64,000 bases of DNA from Eutrigla gurnardus (GCA_963514095.1 OY741275.1:14384569-14448568), one strand, 5' to 3'. Shown: positions 46,077 through 60,702, counted from the first letter of the stretch. Numbers and translations are program-made. The notes: generated by a model not told the origin, from the letters alone.

Positions 46077-46207
46077 CATGTTATGTATCTCCACTTGATA
46101 ATGACAAATGCCTCCATGTTTGCCCTTCCTCCTCTCTGTCACTTACTGTTGCTTCTGTTTTTTATATCTTTGTCCTGCCCCTAAGCATAACTAAATACAG
46201 TACTTCT

Positions 46208-46262
<55 letters not shown>

Positions 46263-46413
46263 GCAGACATATTTCAACCACAGGGTTGTCACTTCTGCTC
46301 CTGGCAACATGTCACCCACCCACAAAATCCCCTCCTAAAAAAAAGGACAAGGGACAGAAATACATCCATGTCTCGGTTTTGTCGTCATTTCATCCTCCTA
46401 GCCAAACCGAAGA

Positions 46414-46456
<43 letters not shown>

Positions 46457-46472
46457 CGCACACACACACAGT
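46001..46472 (+). repeat. Compound CA/TG microsatellite cluster
   Basis: (AC)n at 46003-46030, (TG)n at 46037-46074, (AC)n at 46209-46260 and (AC)n at 46415-46471. Adjacent AC and TG arrays in opposite orientation could fold back on each other. Confidence 0.92.
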
Positions 46473-49400
46473 CAACAACTGTTTGTCTTAATCAAAGTGA
46501 TGTTTCACAGCATTGACGCTTATTCTGTCTGAGTGCAGAGCAGAGTGGAAGGCATGACACGTGTCATCGCCACATTTGGACCAGTCACACCGAAGGTGGC
46601 ATCTCAATTTGTTTACTAAGAATGACAGAAATGACTTCTGAAATGTCAACAGGAAAACATCCTTGAATCACACACACTCGCATCACACAAATAAAAAAAA
46701 TGGAAAAAGGTTGACGTGGACCTAAAAGGCGACGGTGGAAATGCCAGGTGCCGTAATTTACATGTTTATTTTTAACGAATTCATTGCTGTGGGTGCAAAT
46801 GTCAACAGTACATGGTATGGTAACTCGTATTTGTCTAGTTTGCCCTCCCTAAAATGGGCAGCTCTGCTGACGGTAGACTTTGTGATTGTGATTGTGATTT
46901 TCTGCAGACACCGCCCCTTTTATGTGAACAAGCTCACAGCCGGATTAAGAAACCCTGTTTGATTTACCGACTTTGATAACCACCGTTTTATTAATTTAAT
47001 GACATTTGTTTTCTTCGTAATCTTATAATTTAGTGTAATTGAATTTTCTTTTATCGTATTTCCATTATTGGAATTATTTTAACTTGCGTTGAAATGTCAG
47101 CTTTTTAATGGCACTGCAGTCGTGTGGTAGTTAGTTTTTTCTCATTAACATTTTTCCTGAGGGGATTCGTTTTCATCGTTTAATATAGGCTGTGTGCAAA
47201 TATATTATTCTCATGTAGATGAGCGTGACATTCACGTTGCATGCATCCTTGCCATATGTACCTTGCTATACGGTACATTTGCCTGTGATTAGTCATACAA
47301 CATCTGTACCAGCCTAAGTTATTCCCCCCCTCGCAGCGATTATAAGCTCAAGCAGCCATACTGGATACACTGGTCTGTAGCAGTAGTGGAGAGCTCATTT
47401 CATCATTTGTTCTGGTTTACCAGTACACCTTCACGCTGTATAATTGATCATTTTCAGTATTTTGAAATGTAATTCCCATTGGTAATGATATGCTCTTTAA
47501 TATAACATTAATAACAACCCTTTGGTTGTTATGTGCAAATGTTGCCCAGCAATGCTGTTTTGGAGACACTAGTGCATCATCTCAGCTCTGTGACCAGATG
47601 GTAAAAAACAAAGCCAGATACCATTTTCTGTAACGCTGAACATTGTATGCAAGTACCTCACATGCACAGGTCAAACGCTGAGCCATAATGGTTAAATGGA
47701 TTCAGTTGCCACAGGTGATTACTCACAGGAGCATCTGGCCTTTTTGAAAGAGCACAGTTTGTTTCAGCCAACCACTTACTGGGCAGATTAACATATTGCC
47801 CATGATTGTTTTCATTAGTGTGTAAATGCCAGGGCCGTCCCAGTCCTGGTCCCTGAGGGAATCAGAACAGGCGAAGCACACTGCCTGTTTGATGGGCAGG
47901 AAGGTAGGGGGCTCGGGGAAAGCTAAGGCATATTCATAAGGCATATCTGTAAGCCCAACCCTGCATGAAAAAAACAGGCACTCTTCTACATGATGTCTCA
48001 GTGGTGCCACTAATCTGTATTATACTGTCAAGTTAGGACATCCACAAGGGGAAATGCCTCCCATTCATTTAATTCCATGGATTATTAGCCGCCTCCTCTC
48101 ATGTTGATTCAGTGCGTCCATCTGAGCAGCAGTGATCAAGGTTAAACTCCGCCGCAGAACTCTTTCAAATCCATCTTTTTTCATACACTTTCCATGGAGG
48201 CAAGGAATGGTTCAGATATCTGCAAAATACCGAACCAGTTTAAACCCAGTAACAACTGAGCTTTCAGCGACTGCAGGCGGAGGGGAGATAGCAGCAAGCT
48301 GTATGGCTGACAATGACACAGCAGGGGGACTCACATTGTGGGGGTTTTGCAACTCTTCATCTGAGAGGGAAAAACCTTTCTTGCATGCAATCCCACAAGC
48401 GCCTGTCAAGGTGCTTTAATAAAATTCTGCTCATAGACCCGAGTCTGAATGCGGCTTCCTACAGCAGCCTGTTGGTTTCCATCAACATGATCGCTAATAC
48501 TCTATTCTCCATTTGGATGTGAATTGCTCTTCCATATATTTTACCCTACATTCATATCATATTGTACGAATAACATTGCTAAAGATAAAGCTAAAAGTGC
48601 ATTATAGCTAAAGTCCGTACCTCATTTAGGCTAAAAAATCAATCAAAAAATCAATGTGATCACACAGAAATACATGAAAGGACAAAATTATAGCCAGCAT
48701 AGAAACAATTTAACGTGAGTTTATGGATCAAATCTCACGTCAGATTCAGGCTAGGGTTGCCAACTTTCTCACTACCAAATAATGGACACAAGGTGGTGTG
48801 CCACAGTGCACTGAGGTGTGGATATTGAGTTGAGTGAATATACAGTATGGAAAAGCAAAAATGTGTATATTCCATTTTGTGTATAGCTTCATTATTATTG
48901 AATATCATTAGGTAAGCTCATGTGAATAGCATGAACCTCAAAATAAATGCAAAATCACGTTTTGGACCTTTACAGCAAAAAATAATACATTTTAAATGCG
49001 AAAGAGGAAAAGAGCGGCATCATGACTCATCAAGTCTATTTTTATAGAGTCTTCTTGGGTTTAACCCACAGCTCTTTCTGAAGGTTTATCCATATTTATT
49101 AGTATTTTAACTTTTTGCAGCAATTGGTCCATTTACACTGTGCACCAGTGGGGGCATGTGATTGGATATGCAGGACGTCCTATCTTTTGTTTTCGGCTTT
49201 TGGGAAGGCTTAAAGAAAAGACACCACCATCCAAACTCTTATAGCCTACTGAGTTTCGCTTCTCAAAGAGCTCCAGGAGCAGTTTTTTTGTAATGTGGAG
49301 AAACTGTGAAGCCATGATCTCTTTTTCTGGGAATGTGTTGCGTCAGCTGCAAAATGCATATAATGATGCAGTCATTGACTTTAAGGTAATTTGAATGGTA

Positions 49401-52400
49401 TGCCTTGATGGACCACTAAAGAAAACAAATTGCAGCAGCACGCATAAGTGCACCTAAAGGCAGAGCATTACATGGGCAGCAGGCACGCACACAGTGTGTC
49501 CTCATCAGGATGCAGACAAAGGTCGCAGGAAATTCTGTCTCCCTCGCCTTCTCTCTTTTCTCCGCTTTCACGTTCTTACTCTTATCATCCATCCATCCGT
49601 CTTCCCGCAGTTATCCAGAGCAGCAGTTGCATAGCTGCATCATCCCCTCCCCCCCCCCCCCCCGTCTCTAACACTAAAATGACCTTCACCAGCTCAACAC
49701 GCCGGAAGATGGGGAAGACAGAAGCAGAAATGTAGGAGGAGGAAAGTAGAGGAAAATGAGAAGAACGGGAGGGAGGAGATGTGGTAAATGTAGAAACGGG
49801 TAAAGAAGGCAAAGATGATGGAGGTGTATGGGGGGGAGGAGATGCAGGGTAGATGGCAGGAGGATGATGAGAGAGAAGAGGAGAGAAAATGATATGAGAA
49901 CAGGGAACACAAAACCGAGGAAGATAGAAAAATACTCTTTTCCCCATGAAATATGTGAAAAAAAGATGAGTGGAATGATAGCACACTTACGGAAATAAAT
50001 CCTTGTTCTGCACATCATCTGCTATCTGGCTTTACGTCACCCCCCCTTTTAAGCCTCTAACTCATTTTAAGGTAAAACCCCCTTTTGTCCACATGCCAGT
50101 GGATATCAACCGGTGATGCAGAAGATACAGTATATTTCCTGCTAACAAAGATAATTGAGTCTCTCCTGGAAGAGCAGTGTCTCGTGTGGCTGGAATGACA
50201 GGAGGAAGATTCACTGTGTCCATGTGTGTTTGACCTTCTCTTTAACCTTGTTTAGCCCTGTTTCACTACACTGGAGATGAGCACACGGTGGAGAGAGAGA
50301 GAGAGATGGAGTAATATAGTAAGAACTCTCCCACAGCGCTCCAGGCTTTACTGCCTTAACTCTGACTTTCTCTCTCCTCCTCTCTGACTCATCGCAAAGT
50401 CATGAAATACTAAAGCTGTTAAAGAGAGATTATTTAAAAACAATCTTATACGTTCAAAAGGGAAAGCCGTGACTGTCAACTCCAGCAAAAGACCTAAAGA
50501 GATATGGGGAATATCTCCCCTCTGTCTTACTGTCTTAATGTCTCTATCTCACTCTTTTCTCTATCTTGCTTTCCCACTCCGAGTATAATCGTCATTAGCA
50601 TTTCAAAAATCCTATCTTTATGAGTCATGCATCGCAGGCGCTCTGGTGAGTTTGTCATTGCTTGGTTATGAAAACGGGGCAACTCAGCCTCCCCACGCAA
50701 GATCCAATTCAGGGTTGTCGGAAGATATTTCACCTCCCACAAATTCACAAAACACAGTCTGTCACAGCAGCGCATAGGAACGAGTGTAGCAGGATGCAGG
50801 CAAGGACACCGAAGATCAGATGAAAATGTCCTGATCCCTGGATTCAGCACTAAATAAAAACAGTAAGAATAAAACAGGTCGGGGAGATTTGAAGTGACAG
50901 TGTTGACATGTGTCTGTAGAATAACAGTAGTTGAAGTGAAACACACTCAGAATGCTTTGTGTTCAATATGAAAGAGATGAATTAAGTCAGAGAGGAGATT
51001 TAAAGGTTGGATTTTGAATTTCAAAAACAAAACATAACACTTTATTTAACCTTTTTAAAATCTTAATAAATCTGAGTCCTGTTCACAAACAATAAACCTC
51101 ATCTGAAATTTTTAAAAATGATCCTACTTCATAGATATATTTAATCCAAAAGTTTCCTCTGGGCAAACATTGGGATTGATGCCTCTAGGCATGGCCGCGG
51201 CATAATGTTTTTGGGGTAGCCTATTCGTCCGTCTGTCCATCTGTACCATTCTAGCTCAGGAAAGTTTGATGCTATTCCTTCAAATTCGGATGAACGGATA
51301 AGATTTTGATGGTCGAAGGTCAATGGTCAAGGTCACTGTGACCTCACAAAATACATTTTTGTCATTAAGAATTCACACACTATGACAAAATTCCCAACTC
51401 TGTCTCCTGCCAAATGTTTTCATACAACTTAAATACACTCTCAATTGTATTTTTTGCCGGATTTCGGATGCAGTTCTAAACAAAACAAAGAATGCTAAAA
51501 AAAACTATTTTGTTAGGTTTGGACAACAAAACTACTTGGTTAGGTCCTCTTAATCGGGTGCCATTAAAGTTAATAATCCGTAGGATCACTGACATGCATT
51601 CTTCTGCACTGATTTGAATGTTTTCTCTTCACAGAAACGACGTGCAGTACCTTTGTTAAGGTAAACTCTGGTGCAGTGAGGAATAATGGGATCCTCTGAC
51701 TTTAACGTTATGCCTGAGATCAGATGCTACATTAGCCACAGATCTGTGCATACTGATATGATATCTCACTATGTATTTATTTTCTTGAAATAAATATATA
51801 ATAAGCTTGTAACTTTTTATATTATACATATGATAAGCTTTAAAAATGACACATTTGATCACACATACACACACACACGCACGCACACACAGCAACAGGG
51901 TGTCTTTGAGGGTTAAACTGCTCTACAACCATCTAATTAACTGCCAACATCCAGGAGATTAAATTCTCAGTATGTAGTCACTCAAAAACACACAGCTCAA
52001 CACGAGCAAAAGCAATATTTTAAAGAGCCTGTCCACATGCACATCCACACTCAATGACAGCAGCAACCTGCACAAAAATACAGAAAAAAGTTGGTGAAGG
52101 TGAAAACCAGTTATTTCTATGAAAGGAGTGAAGTTTATTTTTCTCCTACGTCCGTCTTTTGTGAAAATATTCTCATCCCTGACATTTGAAAACTCCCCCA
52201 AAAAAAGAACATGGAGGGAGGCAGTGCGGCTCATCATCGCAGCAGCTTCAAGAAAACCCAGAGAAGGCATCTGTTGTTGCTGTTAACCATGAGAGGTGGA
52301 GAGGAAACAATAAGACAGATAGCAAAGTGTATCAGCAGAGTGAAAGGGAACAGCTTCTTGCTGTTGTTATTTTTTGCCATATTGCAGTGAGGAGTGGCCT

Positions 52401-55400
52401 TCTTGAGAAGGACATTTCCTTGTTGAACACATTCAGTTTTTTTGTATTACTAATAAAATCAGGTCACGGTAATGTCGGACACAATGTGACACACTTGAGG
52501 AGGCATTAGAGCCTTTTTCATGCTGCTTCCATGCATGATGTTTTAGGTGTCTGCTGGTATATTCCTCCTGATCAATCACAGAAAAAATGATTTCAGGTGA
52601 CATTAATGCATTTCCAGTACAGTTTTTGTGGAGTTTGATTGCAGGAAACCGTTCTGTTGACATTAAAATGTGACAGCAGTGTCACATCTTTTTGTGCAGA
52701 GGTTTGGTTCAATGTTGCAGTGATTACTCTGGTGAAGCCACATGACTGCTGTAGCATTCTGAGCGCAGGTGTCAGCTACGGAAAATCACGGCGACGATTA
52801 AGCGTTTGATAATCACAAATTGCATTAATACCATGCTTGTAGTAAGATGAGGGAACTGAAATGTCAGAGTAGCAAAGAAAGCAAACAAACAAAAAATTAC
52901 ATTTTCATCAGTACAAGTTTTCATTCTCAGGAAAGAGTTGGAGGAAATATTACAAAATCCCAGTGGAAATGATACCTTTGCTCTGAAAGAATGGATAACA
53001 ACACTGAATTATATTTTGAAGCATGTAAATGTAACATCTAAAAGGTTTAATTTAGTTCAGGATGTAGGTCAGAAGGTTAATGAACCACACTGTTCTCCCA
53101 TGTGACGAAGACGTCCCAGGATGTCAGTGCTCCGGGCCAACTCTTTGTTCCTGTGCTCATCAGCGGATTCAGTACATCAACAGGGAGGCCAAATAAACCA
53201 TGACAAATGTGAAGTTTAATTAGTGAGTGCAGCTGTAACAGAACATTTCAGAAGCTGTTGCTGAGGACATGGCACACTTGCAAAATGCAGAATGGTGACT
53301 GTTATCCGCCATCTGTGCCTTACAGAATAGTCCATGAGTACTCAAACATCATTCAAACACGAGATCATTATCAGATCAGTGTCTACTTTATGGATGCAGG
53401 AAGCATGCCAAACAGGACGGTCATAGCATGGCACTCTAAACGTCTTCAAGCATTTTTTATTTCTATTTAATTTGGCTATTTATATCAAGATTCAATGTCC
53501 TGTTTAGCCCAAATAGCCAGATTGGCGAAGCCTTTGACCAGAGATTTGCGAGACAATTATCTCCTCTCTGTGGAAAATCATAAAAGTGATGCCTACCAAC
53601 ACTTTATACCAATGGACGATGTTTCAGTCAGACCAGGACAAACTTTAACTGAACTTACCCCCCATTAAAGCTAGCCAATTAACATGTCGTGTCTCATTTG
53701 TGCAGAAATATGTCTTGGCAAACAATAGTACAACAGTACAGTCACCATGCTATGGTTTTGTCATCATAGTATGGTTGTCAAGTTATTTCAGGTAACTCCA
53801 TCTAAAGTTGCAAATTGTTGTATGTTTTCCTTTGTGTTTGCATGCAACTCAAACAATACAACAGGTTAGTTAATGAGCTTTGAAGGTGTTTGTTGCCGAA
53901 TTTTACGAGTAGTTTAAGAGTAGGTCATTTGGAAAAACCACAGAGATTTTGACTTTGAACGCATCGTCATCATCTAGCAAATGTTATTTATTTAATATGA
54001 CTATTATTTGGTTATTTATTTGGTTTCAAAGACCTGGTGAAGAACAGAGCTGGAGGACAGAACCATTATTATTGCAGATTATTGAAATGTCAATGATACC
54101 AGAAATGGAATATCCTTGCTATAATATGGCAGCTGTGCATTTCACCAAGAATGCAGTGATCTCTGTATCTGTAGAAACAGAGGAAAGTGGCCGAGCCCTG
54201 ACCTCTGACCTGTGTAATGCTAGTACACATTGCAATTTAATACACTTGTCATCACTACATGTTGTTCCCGTTGGGTTCATCATACTGCAGCTAATCCTCT
54301 TGTTCTTGGCAGACATGTGATTCTGTACAATATAAACGGTCTGAATATGTCCTCCTCCACACCTCGATGATGTTTTCTTGGTACAAAATTACAAGGTAAT
54401 CCAGTGGAGCAGCAAATCACCCTCCTCCTCATGTACACTTATAGCTGCAATCACATTTGCTTTGAGGCTTCATCGCAAAAATTATAAAAAAGCAGCAATC
54501 GCCTTTGAAGTTACAATTTAGACCTGCCGAAACGCTCAGGTACAAATTCCATGCATCAAATTGACGTTGGAACGTTTGCCGTAATGTCCTTTTTATGTAT
54601 ACCCTTGTAATTTACTGTGACATGTTTTTCATGTTTGGAAGCCTTGAGGAATTGAGTTAAATTAAATACATGTTCTGTGTGTGAGAACAAAGCATCCATG
54701 CAAGATGTTTTTGTAATGATGGAGGTAAAATGTTTCTTTCTTCTCAGATTTTCAGAATTTTTCCTTTTATAAATCATTTGCATGAAATAGTAATGAACAT
54801 AATGTGAACAAAAAACATTACACAACAAGGTATTTGAATATTTTAATATCAGTCCGCATGATTACACAAACCCTGCTGCTAGCTAAGCCTTAGCTCTGTT
54901 GATTAAAGGATTTGTCTGTCACTTGGTTCAGCTTTTTACTCTTGGTTCTATCATCACTCTCTACACCTACATGCATAATGCATGAAAACCTTTTTAGTGG
55001 TTAATATTGGTATATGCTTTAGGCTATTTGTAATGTTCTGTGGTTGCTTTAATCTCCTTTGCATCTTTACACTAGTAAAACATATTTTATACTTGATTTG
55101 TGCCTGCAAATTGTTTTTTTTTAAATCTAATATACTGCATGTCCTCCATTATCAAGTTCATTTTAATTATTTCTATTTATATCCATATTTTATTTGATTT
55201 TTTATTTGACTTGGATTTACAAACAATTTATATAGTATATTTTTTTTATCTCTGCTCAGGAGAATTAAGACCATAGAGTATTTTTGTCTTTCATGTTCTT
55301 TGTCCTAAAGTGATGTAATGTCTCTTCCTCTGTAAATAAACAAAGGTCAGCGGTGCATGTTGGGGTAAAGCACAAAATAAATGAAGGAATGCTTTGAACA

Positions 55401-56235
55401 TCACAGCTGTGATTATCCAAGGTATGCTCCCTTTTTAAACCTTATTTCCAAATGTGTTGAATATTAATAGAATAAACAAACGCTTAAGCTTATTCAAATT
55501 GACAATCACACATGACTTAGGGATATTAAATATAAAAGAGAGGCTTAATGAACTTATCATCAAAATTCTGCATTTACTGTATATTTGCCTTTGGTGCAAC
55601 TGCAGCAGCAGATATCAGCCATAAAGCCATTTAATTTGCTCAGTGTAATATTATTGGATGGCATCACTCGGGCATTTTATCTTCTTTCTACAAACAATAA
55701 TTAGTTGGTGGCTACATGGAGGTATTCTTCCTTGGTTTGTGAATTTGAGCCTAAGCAAAGCCGGAGAGTTGTTGAAGGTAAACGGAGGGCCTTGAAAGTG
55801 TTGAAATTGTTAAAATACAACATTGCATTTTCTCAATAAACCTCAGTTCTCCCCCATGTGAAGATCCACATCTCAACCTGAAATGCAGGTTGGTACAGTA
55901 GCAGTTTTTATCTTTCTCACATTTTCAACTTGGTATGATGTTGTGTAAAAATTCTGAATTAAAGAATGTCATCTCCTGGTCTCCTTTTTAACAGGACAAT
56001 TGGAGGTGTTGAAAGGGAACAAAATTCCCTTGACTATGTGCTTGTCGAAGTGTTGTCCGTCACTGTCCGAAAATACAATCAGATTCACTTTTCTTGGAAG
56101 TAAGAGTTGGTGTGTTAAAACAACACTAAAGAGTATTTAGTGCCTTAAGATAATGTTTCCAATATAGTTTCAGTGGTTCATCACCTCAAAACCGGGTGAA
56201 TGGCACTTCAGCATTCGCTCTGCGGCCCTCTATCT
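46473..56235. other. Gene-free region
   Basis: No supported gene. Open frames here are short, without recognisable domains or flanking splice sites. A C run at about 49649-49663, a purine-rich stretch at 49690-49930, a short GA run near 50298-50310 and the interspersed repeat at 51150-51400 are the only distinct items. AT-rich, homeobox-like patches (for example 52795-52835 and 55600-55730) might be enhancers, but this cannot be judged from one sequence. Confidence 0.4.
51150..51400 (-). repeat. Interspersed teleost repeat fragment
   Basis: Contains GTCCGTCTGTCCATCTGTAC, CTCAGGAAAGTTTGATGCT and GGTCAAGGTCACTGTGACC, in the order of a repeat I remember as common in fish genomes (the 'CTCAAGAACGCCTTGAGGGA ... 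GGTCACTGTGACCTC' type). Classification and full extent are uncertain, and no terminal structure was found. Confidence 0.45.
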
Positions 56236-56965
56236 GCTGTAACCGCACTATGTAACTTTGCCTCGTCGGGTAGTGGTTTTGTAGTTCTAATGAGACTACG
56301 AATTTGACCTGCTTTACAAAAGCCAGTAGGTGGAGGCTCTGCGTAGAGATCAGTGGGAGAACACCCGGCAGGTGCGTGGAAGATACCTTGCAGCTAGGTA
56401 GTTTTTAAATTGGCGTCATGGCAGAGCCTTCAAAGAAAAGGAGGAGTATAATGTCTGATGAGGTTAAGAAAAGAAAACGGGAGCATGACAAAGAATGAGC
56501 TCGTACGAGAGTGAATATCGGACCGGCTCACACTCGTTGGCGAGAGCTGAAGGAGGCTACAAAATGCAAGACAGATGGTGACTTGGCTTTGTTGCTGCTG
56601 GACTTGTAAATAATACCGGTAATCATTTTTTTTCCAACAGTGTGCATCTGTGTACAATACATTGTCGATTATTTTATTGGCTCATGTTAGCTAAGGCGTT
56701 AGCTATTGTGCTAATATATATGTAACTATTGCTATGGCTCATGTTAGCTAATCTTAGCTAAGGCGTTAGCTACTCTACCTTGTCACTGGACATCGTTCAA
56801 ATCGTTCATCGTTTCCAGAGCCGGTTCTGCATACAAACAAATAACGTGCGTGCGACGGTAGGCTGCGGTAGGCTAAATTATTTACGATGGCAGTAATGGA
56901 CAATTCCCTTCCAACCTGTAGGGGGGCCGAAGAGGAAAAGTTCTTAAGTGCTGCTTTAACTGCCT
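56236..56965 (+). mobile_element. Probable non-autonomous DNA element carrying a small broken ORF
   Basis: Imperfect inverted ends: GTAACCGCACTATGTAACTTT on the left and AGTTCTTAAGTGCTGCTTTAAC on the right. Inside is a reading frame 56418-56609 starting MAEPSKKRRSIMSDEVKKRK, with an in-frame TGA at 56496 and continuing ARTRVNIGP, TRWRELKEATKCKTDGDLAL to a TAA. A basic N terminus followed by RxRVNIGxAxxRWREL-type sequence recurs, as far as I remember, in teleost transposons of a class I cannot name. No target duplication was confirmed, so the boundaries are approximate. Confidence 0.45.
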
Positions 56966-58348
56966 TTTTCTATGAAAATAAAACCGAAGGAACATGGTTA
57001 ACAAATATATTTCGGCTCCCAAAACTTTACTGGACGGAGACAAACACTGTGACCTAAAATATTTGTTGAAAATAAAAATGGGCCTAATTATGTGAAAGAC
57101 AGGCAGATTGAAATAGTTGAATGCAAAATCGTATTCAACAACACACGCATGGGATCACAAATTCAAGCTCCTCATTAGATGTCTTGTGTTCAATAATTCA
57201 AATATGAATTGTCTTGCCATGTTGATGTTAGAGCAACAGAGGAATTATTCCTGTCTCAAACTTTTGGTTTTAAAAGTGTACGATAAAAACTTTTAGTCGT
57301 CCATCTTTCAATATTGCGAGAGGAAGTAAACGTCAGAGCTCAGTCATGCAGTAAACAAGCTTGTAAATCGAGTCCGTAAATGATACGCTGCTCTGCGGTA
57401 GAAATCCCATACTGTGTTCATTCAAGGTGTGTGAGAATGAAAGAGAGTCAGCAGTTCTGATCAAACAAGCAGAGCTTGTGATTTACTGAGTAAATGGGTT
57501 TTATTACTGCAGAACAGGGTGACATGGCAACCGTGATAAGATAACTGATATATTTTCTTCTAGCTTTTACGATGAACACAAATTTTCAGCCGAGGTAACA
57601 GCTAACAGCATCAGCAGGACCTTAAGAAGGCATCAAAATATTAGAAGGCATCACAATTTTAAAAAAGATATGACTCACTTATATTTCACAGACGAAAAAT
57701 TACTTTAGTTTTTGTCAAAAGTTCCTTTTGACTTTACAGACACTGACTCATGTTGTGCTATTTACACCGTGTCTGGACATGTTGACCTGATGAAGACCAG
57801 GTAGGGTCATACATTACCTTTTTTAGTCCAATTTTGAAGCTTTAAGCCAGAGTGATTAATGTCCTACCTACCACGCTCCCTTCATTGAATCCTGCCTTAT
57901 TATAGGACAGGATGTACACGCCGCAACCTCTCTGCCAGCTCCGAAATAGACCTGAACTTCAATGTCATCCCTGAGCATTTCCAACACATTTGATGAAACA
58001 CATTCTATGATGTTGTGGGGATCACGGGTAATACATGAATCTGTCCCGTAAAGAGGCTGAGGACATGAAACAGGACAATGATGGAGCAATGACCTTGGAA
58101 ACAGAACTGTCACCACATCTCTCTCTTGTGTCCAATTCACCGACGCTGGCTACTTTTATCATCTTGATTCATTTCAAAATTGTTCAAAAGAATGTGTTTT
58201 TCATGAGCAGAGCCAAATAATTCTCTTCCTCCTGTAAAGGTTTAATTCAGCCACCGAAGGTGAGAAAACTCAATTCTGTGTATGGAGGAAAACCGTTTTG
58301 CTCCATGTTGCTGTCATTCTCTTTTTTTCCCACATACAACATACATAC

Positions 58349-58385
<37 letters not shown>

Positions 58386-58391
58386 ACGCAC

Positions 58392-58464
<73 letters not shown>

Positions 58465-59738
58465 TGCACACAGAGTGATGTGTGTTCAATATGAAAAGCT
58501 TATTCCAGGGAAACCCATCTGATATCTGTTTCAGTCATTACCATAATAATTGGCACTCTACTGCACAGAGTAAGAGCCTGGTGGACTTGAATTGAATAAT
58601 AACTAGAGAAGAGGAAGGAGGGGGCACACTGCAAAAAATATCAATCATAATAAGCATTGTATTCAGTCTGATGGGCTCATTTCCCCCTTAAAACTAGAGA
58701 ATATTTATGCCCTGTGTGCTGCAGGAATTCCTCTTGATTTCAATAGTTTGAATCATCCCAGGATTTGTCAAAAAGAAGTGTCATTATTTCAAAATGAGGC
58801 ATAATAATGGGAGACAATTGGTCTTAGAACACTCTTGAAACAAACAAATGAAAAGATGTATTTATATTATTAAAATAAACTTCACAGCTTCACATATTTG
58901 TAAAGATTCGTGCATATATTTTTTGCAGTGTAACAGTGAGATGAGCAGGTAATACCAATGAGCATCTGTTGAGCACAGCCCATGATGCTACTTTCACACC
59001 GTCTGTGCTTCTGCTTCACTGGCTGACAGCCACATGGATCTCACCTCCTCTGAGATCTGTCGGCCGCCATGTCGTATGAAACATTTCACTGCAGTAGCTG
59101 CACCATGTGAGGTTTTTGATTGCTTTTGTTTCACCTTTTTTAATAGAATTCATTCGCATCATTTTCCAAGAGTTGGAACTGCAGTTTGCAGTGGTGATGA
59201 ATGGCTTCCTGTTGATGTGAATGCAACACCGTACGGGTTGAACCACTTTTACGACAACTGAGATTCATGCTCCATTTGAGATTTTTACTGTTCAACAAAT
59301 CCACAGGTCAATGCCAACCCCTTGAGGGGTACATTGAGCACCATATTTTGAAGCCTAGGCGTACTGAACAAGCTGTGTGTCTCTACTAACCCAGTTGAAC
59401 AGTACATTACGTTCCTAAGAGTGTTCATTAAGGGAATAAAAATGTGTCCATACTTTACTATATACTTTATACTAAATAAAAGGCAGTATAATCAATATTT
59501 GTGGTAGAACTCAACATCATATCTGTTCAGCAGCTGTAAGGAGACGTAGTTACAAATGATTTCATCATGTCTGAAGTACCACGGATGGAATTCCTGCTGT
59601 ATAGCTTTGAAGGTGAACTGTGCTAGACAGTGAGAAGACCTTGAGATAGCTGTATACTATAACAGGTAACTCATTTTCCTGGGTTTTTGCATAGACTGTT
59701 TCCTGTTTTATTTTGAAGGTTCATGTCTGATTTTACTT
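56966..59738. other. Gene-free region
   Basis: No supported exon. It holds the (AC)n array at 58350-58461 and AT-rich unique sequence with AATAAT/ATTA-rich motifs around 58540-58900. Confidence 0.4.
58350..58461 (+). repeat. (AC)n microsatellite with GCACGC interruptions
   Basis: About 110 bases of AC repeat, interrupted by ACGTGCACGC and CAGAC. Confidence 0.95.
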
Positions 59739-59746
59739 GCTACTGG

Positions 59747-60376
59747 CAGTGTTGGGTATAGTTACTTTGGAAAGTAGTTAATTAGGTTACAACGTTAGCA
59801 TCAATTAAAAGTAATCAGTTACGTTACAGCGTTACCTGTGAAGAAAAGTAACGCGTTAGAGTACTCATGCGTTACCAAAAATTAAAAGCCGTTTGCAGCT
59901 CCTCGCACATGCTGCAACTTAACTGACACACACACACAGCCTCCTTTAAACGCACCGAGAAGTTGTGACAATGATGAATAACGTCAGTCATCCAACCAAA
60001 TTAACTCTGCAGGATAACAATAAAGACAGTTAGCAATATGCCACATAGCGCTTTACTAATTAATATTTTTTTTGATCACACAACATATGAATCAAATATC
60101 ACACCTACCCAGCCCAGGTAGCCTATATATGAGCACCAAGATTAGGTAACTCCTGAATTTTTTTTAACCCGAATGCAGTTATAAAAGTGCATAAAGTGCG
60201 CTTACTTGTAAACACAATCTGAGGTAAACAGGTAGCAGATTCAGATCCATTTAGAAATTAACGACCAGTCAAAGATCTAACAGAAATTTTAACAGCTGGA
60301 TCTATGTCGTACTTTGTAACGCATTACTTTGTTACTTTGTAACGCGTTACTTTGTAACGCATTACCCACAACACTG
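59747..60376. mobile_element. Non-autonomous hAT-like element, 630 bp
   Basis: Starts CAGTGTTGGGTATAGTTACT and ends TAACGCATTACCCACAACACTG. Flanks GCTACTGG (59739-59746) and GCTACTAG (60377-60384) form an 8-bp target duplication with one difference. Several GTAACGC(G/A)TTAC motifs are repeated near the right end. There is no transposase ORF. Its termini resemble the outer element at 36231 and the partial copy ending at 25586. Confidence 0.8.
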
Positions 60377-60702
60377 GCTACTAGCATTCTGTTATTAAAG
60401 CTCACATTTGATTTATTACCAGCCTGGGGTGATATGCATAATATGGGTCCACCTTTTGAAGTGAAACCATAAAGGTACAAACCTGACCAGTAATCGAGCC
60501 GTCAGACACCCCTGATCCTCAGCCCCAGGTTCTCAGCTATACATCCAATCCTCTCTCCTCCAATCTGGCACACTAGCTTCCAATCTGCTCTTTGTGATGC
60601 TAGCATCCAGTTTGCTAGCCTCCGACCTCCATAGCAATCTGCATGTTGGACATCAGGATGCTCGCCGTCAGCCTGAACCTTGGCCCAATGGTTTCTAGCC
60701 TT

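Noticed and set aside
48720..48800. TAGGGTTGCCAACTTTCTC-type motif as a transposon end
   Set aside because: Resembles a known repeat end, but no opposite terminus or target duplication was found.
49448..50018. Opposed frames of 95-133 aa around a purine-rich stretch
   Set aside because: Compositional artefact of polypurine/polypyrimidine and poly(C) sequence.
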